Shown: positions 17,267-64,000 of the stretch, in pieces
Layout of the letters: each line of letters opens with the position of its first letter
Position numbering within the stretch: the first letter of the stretch is position 1
DNA from: Lumbricus terrestris
Taxonomy: Eukaryota > Annelida > Clitellata > Crassiclitellata > Lumbricidae
DNA: 64,000 nt
Assembly: GCA_949752735.1 (NCBI GenBank)
Contig: OX457052.1
Coordinates: 36,514,619-36,578,618 of the forward strand
Direction of reading: 5' to 3'
The notes under the pieces: model-generated
Told to the model about the DNA's origin: nothing
Database searches by the model: none
What the model saw: the letters and a program-made list of their open reading frames with translations, nothing else
Position numbers and translations under genes: made by a program

Positions 17267-20200
17267 CTGTGTGCATGTACCTATTGTCACGACTTTCTAC
17301 TGTTTTGACTGTATATGACATTCGCTTGTTTTAAATATATGTACTGTTTGGATGATATGTTTTGTATTCGTTGTAAGTATGTATGTATGTGTAGAGCCAG
17401 CGTAAATGATGTTGTAGTATAACAGGATGGAAACACGTCTGTTTGCTTGCATCAGTTTTGTTGGTTTTCAGTTTTTCAAAGTTGAAACTCTTGGAGGTTG
17501 ATTTGGGAATTTCTCGGCTCTTCTGTTTACTGCACCACTTTTGAGTTAGAAAGAATCTCAATACTTGACCGTAGATTTGATCGAGAGACTCTTAGGTTGA
17601 CTTGCAAATGATTAGCTAATCATTTATAATCACGTTTACGTAATCGTGTTAATCCTTTCTTCGTTTATCGTGTTCACGTTTTGGAAAGGTGTGTGGCAGA
17701 TCGAGTGGAATTTTTGATTGAGCGTGATTTGAATCTTCCAGCGTTTCTCAGAGATGCGGTCGTTTTACCGATGAAACTTTTTGTCTCTGGTCTAATCAAA
17801 GCTCTATTGTTACACTCGAACAAACCTCTGAAATAATCAAAGCTCCATATTTTCTCTTGGATATCAGCAATGCATCATGAATCAGGATAGGAGGATGAGG
17901 CTCACTCAGGTTGATTTGCAATGACACATGTGCACACGCACCGGAGCATTTACATGATGTAATGTGATGTGTAATGTTTGTAAGATAGTGTAAAATAGAC
18001 AATGTAAAGTAGTGTAACATAGGTTCCGTAACGTCTTGTTCGTTAGCAATTCTCGTGTACTGCTGTTTTGTCGTTTTCTAAGACGTGCATGTAGATATTT
18101 TGATCTTTCGTTCGCTGGTATCTCTAGATTTTTCACGTTTTCAGTTTTTGCGGACTTTCTGGTAACTTTCTGGCAGTTGTTTCTGTACATGACTCGCGAT
18201 GCTGTAGATGATGAACCACTGGTGACAATATTTCGTGTCAATAGATCATTCGAGTTGGAATTGTTTGGGTTTTTTAAAAGTTTTTTTAAAGATGTTTATA
18301 GTTTAATAAGTGATGTTCAGTGATCAGTATGGGACTGATTGTTTTTGCCTGGCGCTATTCAGTTAGTGTTTAGCCTGCTGAAATACATTGTTTTTGCCTG
18401 GCTCTATTCAGTGACTGTTTTTGCCTGGTGAAATTCCCATGGGGCAGTAGACGAGACTCTGAAAGAGTTTTCTATGGACTGCATTTAGGTTTTTTGGTAG
18501 CAGATTAAATAGTAAGTACGTGACGCCGGGGTTCGAAACCCGTCATTTGTTGCTTCCTTGATATTTTGCTAGAAGCTGAAATGAGGGCGAGCAAGGCAGG
18601 TAAAAAAGATCAAATATTCTTTAATTCAGCAGTTGCCTACGTATTCACCGTGTTTTGCAAAGTGGTAGCGCGTTTTTGATGTCGTTGGCTTTATTTGAAA
18701 AATCAGGTAATGGTTTCTGAAGATTTTGATGACAGTCATTTTGAAAAAAAAATTCTCTCTTTTTACTACTAATGAAAGACTCAAATGAGTTTGGCTTTTG
18801 GAAAAAAATTCATTCTGTAAAAAATTTTTTAAAGCAGAGCAATTGTTGATTGTTGAGTATGAATGTAGTTTTGAGCACTTGTGTCACAGATTTGTTTTCC
18901 CAACTGTTAGCAACATATTACCCTACTGGCATTGTATGGAAATCAGATGGGACTCTTATGGACTCTATATTCCAAAGCGGTGTTATGAGGCTCCAGTCAA
19001 GGCAGAGATATTAGATAGGTGTTGGAAAGAGACTGTGCCGGTATGGACTCTGTACAGATCCCATACGGTTACATCGGTTCTATTATCTGTCATTGTTGAC
19101 AAAGTCAACAAATTTTTTAAGTATGCAGGAATTGCAGTACTGCAAGTTTTTGAGCGCATCACAGATTGTATTGATGCTTGTAGAGTAATGCCAGGACGTG
19201 TAATTTTTTAATATTATTTATATAAAAAAAATTGATTGCTGCATCTTGCATCTAGTTTTAGTTTTTTTAATCAAGAGTTCACGTTCACCTTGGATAAAAT
19301 AGAAATAATTTTGAATAGAACTGGCAGTTGCAGATAAAAATAGTAACAGTCAGTGGTAGTAGTTGTCAGAATAGCAATATTGGTAATAGTTAAACTAATG
19401 ATACATATAGTAAAAAGTACACTAAGATTTTTATTGTTGTAACAATTGTGGCAACAGCATTAGTGATGAGGAGGTGCTAATAGTAGTAATACTGAACGAT
19501 AAAACTAGTAATAGTGATGATAGTAGCAGTGATAATAATTGTGACAGTAGTAATTGTTATAATAAGAATAGTAATATTAATAATAATATCCGCTAGTTAT
19601 AATATAATTATGATAATAATATGCATAGTCGTAATTATTTTGAAAAAAGTATAATTGGAGTAATAGTAATGATGGTTACAGCATTTGTTATGATAGTGCT
19701 AATAGGATTAATGGTGTTATTGTCGTAGTAGTAGTCATAGTAGTGGTAGTAGTCATAGTGATGGTATGAGTTTTAGCCGTTTCTTATGAGTTTTTTTTTC
19801 TCTGGAGATTTTTCTAGACGTCTCCTCGGGGAGTAAATATTCTACCTCGAGTAAAAGTTATAATCTCGTTACCGTTATGTGTTGTTTGCAAATTACCGTT
19901 TAAGACAAAGGTAATGCCATTGTGTTATGTTGCGACAGTGACCGCATTGTCCAAAGCAGTTCTCTTGTGTTTTATGGAGTTAAGGACCATGGGATGAATT
20001 ATAATTATAAGGACGTTGTCCATGTACAGGATGTCCTCAAAGAATTACATAGTTTGTGTCCTCCCTCTTGACCGCATTTGGCATTACCCTCCATGTAATG
20101 TCATGTCTTTTCTCTAACCAATGCTAAGGGTTCTGTTGATGCAGCAGGGTTGACTGCAAAGGAATTCGATCCAATGTCGTTCAGACTGTAATAGACTGGT

Positions 20201-20570
20201 AGTTACTTCGTGTTTAACGATACTTTGTCGTAACAAAGGTGAATGGCGTTGCCCTCCTCCTTTTTCCACGCTTGGACTGGCGCTACCAGAGTATGGCAGT
20301 GGCGGAGTCGCTGTATTCGCTGACTGAAGTTAGTTAGTACCATATGATTATGGTTGAGTGTAAGGTGCAAAATTTTGCAGCAATACTTAAGTCTCAAGTA
20401 TTTATGGCTACGACTTGTATCGGGGTGAACAGTTTCTCAATTTTCCCCCAGCCCAAAATTTCGGGGACGATTTGTAGTTGAAGCCGACGAATTCTCAAAT
20501 TTATATAGTAGACCTACTGATATACATGGTAAAAGCCAATGTATATTCGTTTCAGGGCTTTTTAACGTGC

Positions 20571-20740
20571 AGTTGTACACAAAATGTGCAGTTCTAAATG
20601 GATTTGTGCAGTTGCAGAAGCTCTTCTGTACAGTTAAAACTAGCAAAAAAGGTCATTGTCCTCCGATTGGAAGTAATTTACCATGGAGGATGGGAAAGGA
20701 AAGAAGGGGTTCTAACAATTCCGTAAAAACAGCCCTGATT
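20571..20740. repeat. Dispersed repeat, copy 2 of 2
   Basis: This is the partner of 16019-16220. The 100-codon open frame over it (20567-20869) overlaps the repeat and has no recognisable domain. Confidence 0.65.
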
Positions 20741-21488
20741 CGTTTAATTGAAAATCAGACAATTCCTGGTGACACACCACCTCACCCAGTCATAATGAGA
20801 CGACTTATTCTTGAGTATATTATGCGGTATTTGAAGGCAGAGGAGTACTTCTGTGTGGACAAGCCTTAACACTTTCAGTGTTGCCATTGACCTCTGCTTG
20901 TCAGTTCACACATGTTGCACTCATGCTTAACATGTTGCTGCAACATGTTGTTCACATGTTGCGCAAAACTTGATTCGTTTGCAAACGATGTTGTCTTCTA
21001 CGTTGCATTGGTTGCCTTGAGGTAGGCAACCGACTGGTTGGCAGCGTTGCATTTGTTGCTGTTGTCATTTGAAACGATGAAACCGTCCTGATTTCTGTTG
21101 TATGTGTTGTCTGTTTGTAATGTTTCTGAAAACATGTCTGTAATGTTTGTTTTATGTTTGTGTGAAATCTTGTTAATCGGTTTCGTTAGGCCTGTTTGGC
21201 GTTTGTTGTTGTTTGTTTGTAATGTTTGTTGGGATTTGTTTCCATGTAGTTTCTTATTGTTTTCAACATAATATATGTTTGCTTTTATGATGTTTTGGGT
21301 GCATAATAGTTTGTTGTTGGCATGTTGGATTGGCAATCAAGAGTTCAAATCACCACAGAGGCAGACATTTGTGTTGAGATGCCTGTACTGCATGCACCCC
21401 AATTCATCTGTGATGAGTTCACTGACCCCCATCACTGTTGATGGGAAGCTGTGATGGTGAGGGAGAGGACTGACCACACGCCCTCTTA

Positions 21489-21759
21489 CAGTGGCGTAGA
21501 CAGGAGGTTTCGGGGGTTAAACCTCCCTTTAGCCTCCCTTCATTAGCCTAGAAAAAAGTTTTTTTAAAGGTTATTTATCTACTCAAATAAGAAACAACAA
21601 AGCAATTGCTTTTAGCAACAATTGTTTTTCTTACTTTATTCCCTTTGTTACTTTATTCCCTTTTTATTTACTTGTAATACTGTTGGGTTGGTGTCAGAAA
21701 GGGCATCCGGCCAGGACATAACCCCCCCCCCCCATGATAAATTCCTGGCTATGCCACTG
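21489..21759. mobile_element. Short hAT-type MITE
   Basis: The left terminus is CAGTGGCGTAGACAGGAG. The right terminus CCTGGCTATGCCACTG is its inverted match. Flanks are CCCTCTTA and CTCTCTTA, an 8-bp duplication with one mismatch. It contains a C-run at 21722-21733 and no ORF. Confidence 0.85.
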
Positions 21760-23849
21760 CTCTCTTATATGCCAATGCTTAGAAAATGAAGTTGCTGACA
21801 CTTCATAGCCGCATTATCTTATCTTCTTTTTCTTTGCTAATCTTTGTTATGAAATGTCTTCGTGTTTTTCATGTTGTTTGTTATAGTTATGATTAGGTTT
21901 GTTTTGCTTGACCCCATGCTGTTTAGTTTGTACTTTAAAATTATAGGCATCATCGTCATGATGCTTGTGTGTTTCCTTGATGCCAGGGCGCTCCTCAGTG
22001 TCTTCACGATGCAGTGATTCCTGCGGACTAACCCCCTCTCTCTCTCTCTCTTTGTGTCTCTCTGTCACACCCTCTGCCGCTCACTCCCTGTCTGTCTGTC
22101 TGTCTCTCTGTATAGTTTCTTGTGTAAATAATTCATCTGGCGCACGTTTAGAGTTGTGTAAAGTAACCATTTGCCGTTGCGTGTATACCTAAAAGCGTGT
22201 GTAACGTATATATCATCAAGTGTCGCCACCTGACGGTTGGCTAATAAATAAATGAACCTCTGATTTGAAATTCATTGTAAGTTCTGCTTTATTTGAAATG
22301 TGGGGTTCACGGTAGTCCAGTGGTTAGTAATTGTAGTAGTAGCAGCAGTAACAGTGGTGGTGTGGTAATAGTAGTAGAAATAATGTAATGGTAGTAGTTG
22401 TTGTTGCTGTAGTAATATAGTTTTAGTTTATTGTGTGATGACAAAGATCATTACCGTCGACCTCCCCCGCTCTCATTTTTCCTGCTTCAAGCACCCTAAC
22501 CGTCCAGCAGTGAGACCAGGATAGAGCAGTAGGTTAGTCAAGGATGCAGCACATGTTGTCTGTAGGTTGTTCACCCAATTGACATCACTTGGTATGCCTA
22601 TAATAATAATATATCTATACACCTTCGTTGGTAATTTTATAAATAATTATTATACTAACAGGATTCACCATATACAGTGATGTTAGAAGGCAGACTATAA
22701 TTATGTAGTGCTAGAATAAGCTGTTATTAAGGTGTGTAATAGGCCTACAACCAGATATCTAAACTGACCATCGAGATGCTGCAGGTGATTATAAGGGTCT
22801 AAACACAAATTTATTTATCTATGGCTCTACAGCAAGAAGGGTACAATATTCTTAGCAGCAGAGATCGTGTATTTGAGACGGTCGAAAAATCCTCGTCCAG
22901 ACTATAGTCTTGGCTCTAAGCCCCAAGGCCTAGCGAACATCTACATGTATTATTTTGTCCTGTAGACTAGATCTGTGTTTGTATAAAAATTATAAGCCAA
23001 CGCGAGGTCTGCAGGCCTAAGAGGAATTTATGAAGGTAGCCAACGCGTGCAGGAATCCTAAAACCAATGTCACGTACGTGTTACAGTAGGACATAACATT
23101 TTTATGAAGCTCAATTAATTAATGACGATATTCACATTATAATGTAGATGTTTGGCCTACAAATTCCTCAGCACAGCACACCTTCAATCGCTACTAATTC
23201 CTCCATCCTTCCTCGTTGCCTGCGGGTTTCTTAGCCGAGCCACAGTAGGCCTATGAGCTTAAATAACATTTTGTTATTTTATATTATGTCCGAACACCAG
23301 TGCACAACAGACTGGTATCTATAATGGGCTCACGTGCATTCAATGCCTGATTTTGCCTCTGCACATAATAATCAATGGAATCGACCTTCGCTCTCCCTTC
23401 GTAGCTAAAATTCAATTCATTACTTGACTTTCAAGATCCAAGTTTTATGTGGCACTTACAGTTACGCACATTTAGGCCTACACCATTTCCCCCCCCCAAA
23501 TGAATTATAGTCGCATTACATATTATACTCTGCCATCCTTTCTGGTAGTGTAGCCTCGTATTTCTCTCGTCTAAAAACTTGCCTTTTTTCTTGGGGTTGA
23601 ACGGTCTGAAAGGCTCTTGCTGCGATAAGCGCTTTATAAAATTAATTATTGTCAGATAGGCTAAGATAAGATACAATACAATGCATGTTGCGACCCATAT
23701 TTCCCAGAGTTCTGCGCTGCAGTCACCGAAACTCTACAACCGAATGCGTAATCTATGGTTTAATTTTAGTCATCGGCAATAATACAGGCAAAGAAATCGC
23801 GACAGGATTCATGGTATAATTTTGCTCGCATATTATTCAAAATTCACCG

Positions 23850-62599
<38,750 letters not shown>

Positions 62600-64000
62600 G
62601 TAAGATCGCTAATCTAATCTAAATCTAATCATCGCTGTTATTTGCCCAGTTACTGACGCAAACCGTATGATGGCGATGGGTACGAATAGATGGTCGCAAT
62701 TGGAGAAGATGTGTGTTGTGCTATGCATTTCAAATCAGCCTTGATTTAGTGTAATGCAATCTGGTGAAAACTTTGCCACTTTATCATAGCACTGATATCA
62801 AGCGTTTTAAAGGTGTCCAAAGCAAAACGTTCCAGCCAAAGTTGCCAAACAGCTACTTTATCCAGAGTCCCTAAAAACTATCTGAATCTGGCGACCAACT
62901 AACTATCCCTTGATGGCAGTGTGTATTTTTGAGCGTGGTACTTGTATTATAATCATTCATTGATTCTAGTTGCTTCGGTTTATCTGGACCTCCGCCAAGA
63001 GGTTACACCCGTGCTACGTTCAATACAAACTTAAAAACTGCCTAATTTAGTCGTGGTTTGACTGGGATCGACTCTGTGTAGTTTATCTTAATAATATATA
63101 ATATATTGACTCCGATGGTTCAGTTGCTCCAATAATAATTATTCAAAAGTTTTACGTCGTCCTACAAGATCAATGGCCATTGACAACAAAGTATGTGAAA
63201 AATATGACAAATCCACCGGTGGACAGTCATAAGTGGAGAAGAAGCTGCAGCAGCAGAAGGTAGAGGATTAGAATAGTTTCCTTAGCACTTCGGGCAACAC
63301 AGCTTCTCCATTGTCCTCCTCTATCCACCGCCACCTCCCACATCATCTCCAGAAAATTCGAATGGTTTCACACTTGAGAAATTAATTAGAAGGAATGTGA
63401 CAATACACCAATAGATTATAAAAGCAAGAGAATAAATAAGATATGTCCATCCGGATAAAACGGTGTCTAATATTGGACGAGCTGCATGGCTTTCCCAATT
63501 GCAGTTAAAAACAATTCTTTTCCTTCAGGCTTGAATTAATCCATCTCTGTGGAGCACTGGAGTGGTCAGTCACTCGGATCCTCCTCTTCCACTTTCCTCT
63601 GTCTTTGGTGTCTTCATTTTTCAGTTTGAGATGTTTCATGGCCTCGTGAATCGCATCATCCCATCTCTTCTTTTGTCGTCCCTGACTGCATCGTCCATAG
63701 ACATCCACCTTTATGATTCTTTTGATGCAGCTGTTCTCCTCTCTTCTCAGTTAAAAACACGCTCATCGAATAAAAACCAATCTCTGCATTACATACTCAA
63801 AGAATCCAATTTTCTGCCCATCCCTTGTTGTAACTCGTTCATTTTGCGGATCCCTCTATGTTGTGTATTAAAGTACAATTCAGCTTTTCGACTCCTTCCT
63901 AAATAAGTTAATTAGCTAAAGTCATCTATAATGCATTTATTTCATCCATACGCACATGCACCCATATTGCCTTAAATTCGGTGGCCATCCATGTTCCATG
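62600..64000. other. LRCH intron 14, open at the window end
   Basis: No further CH-domain exon was found. It holds the right arm of the inverted repeat, a TTTTACGTCGTCC fragment (63145-63190) and a LINE fragment at 63505-63720. Confidence 0.65.
63505..63720 (-). mobile_element. LINE reverse-transcriptase C-terminal fragment
   Basis: The - strand encodes GRQKKRWDDAIHEAMKHLKL then EDTKDRGKWKRRIR, the GRPxxRWxDxIxEDM...AxDRxxWR motif at the end of many non-LTR ORF2 proteins. Confidence 0.8.

Larger units (their letters stand above)
11721..23849. other. Intergenic region between Dlg and LRCH
   Basis: No gene was recognised. Contents: a LINE tail near 14580-14660, copies of the 'GACGCCCTCCTCCTTTATCC' family at 14700-14815, 20211-20312 and about 22431-22500, a pair of 180-bp repeats at 16019-16220 and 20571-20740, the 27-bp tandem array, an imperfect AAT/AGT-rich tract (19470-19770), a hAT-type element (21489-21759) and a CT-rich tract (22030-22115). 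Open frames here are short and unsupported. Confidence 0.6.

Noticed and set aside
16980..17321. Repeat proteins (NCVDSTEWL and others) on both strands
   Set aside because: The 27-bp satellite is open in several frames. No start, splice or family evidence.
18798..19211. 137-codon open frame, the longest non-repetitive one between the genes
   Set aside because: No recognisable domain, no splice or promoter context, and Phe/Cys-rich AT-biased composition. A chance frame of this length is plausible in 64 kb.

Overview
This is nuclear DNA from an animal. It is intron-rich, AT-rich and packed with transposon remains. Nothing bacterial or viral is visible: no operons, and no long uninterrupted genes. 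The coding content is two multi-exon genes on the + strand, both recognised from protein similarity recalled from memory and both supported by splice phases that close exactly. The LINE, SINE and hAT load and the intron sizes suggest an invertebrate, perhaps marine, but the species cannot be fixed from this sequence.

Gene 1 (about 3035-11593) is the 3' part of a Discs-large (Dlg) MAGUK scaffold. Six exons encode the end of the HOOK linker, the whole guanylate-kinase-like (GK) domain and the C-terminus. The PDZ and SH3 exons must lie upstream of base 1. A possible AATAAA poly(A) signal sits 81 bases past the stop codon.

Gene 2 (23850 to beyond 62599) is an LRCH gene (leucine-rich repeats plus calponin-homology domain). 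Fifteen exons give about 650 codons: the start codon, about nine LRRs, a long variable middle with a charged stretch, and the first half of the CH domain. The rest of the CH domain and the stop codon lie past base 64000.

The 12.3 kb between the genes (11594-23849) holds no gene that I recognise. It contains tandem repeats, dispersed-repeat fragments and one hAT-type element.

Introns and intergenic DNA are a patchwork: (1) 5'-truncated L2/CR1-like LINE tails ending in a 'GCGCTATATAAAT' motif and (TGAA)n, mostly on the - strand; (2) tRNA-derived SINEs that share the LINE tail; (3) at least six short non-autonomous hAT-type elements, five with perfect 8-bp target duplications; (4) two recent insertions of a second LINE family with 11- and 13-bp target duplications; (5) several short dispersed families, one with the core TTTAAAGGTGTCTAAG; (6) large micro- and minisatellites, mostly in LRCH introns 3 and 4.

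The most striking features are a tandem array of nine 3' splice sites directly upstream of a Dlg GK exon, and the adjacency of Dlg and LRCH. From memory, DLG1 and LRCH3 also lie together in human 3q29, so this could be an old conserved linkage.
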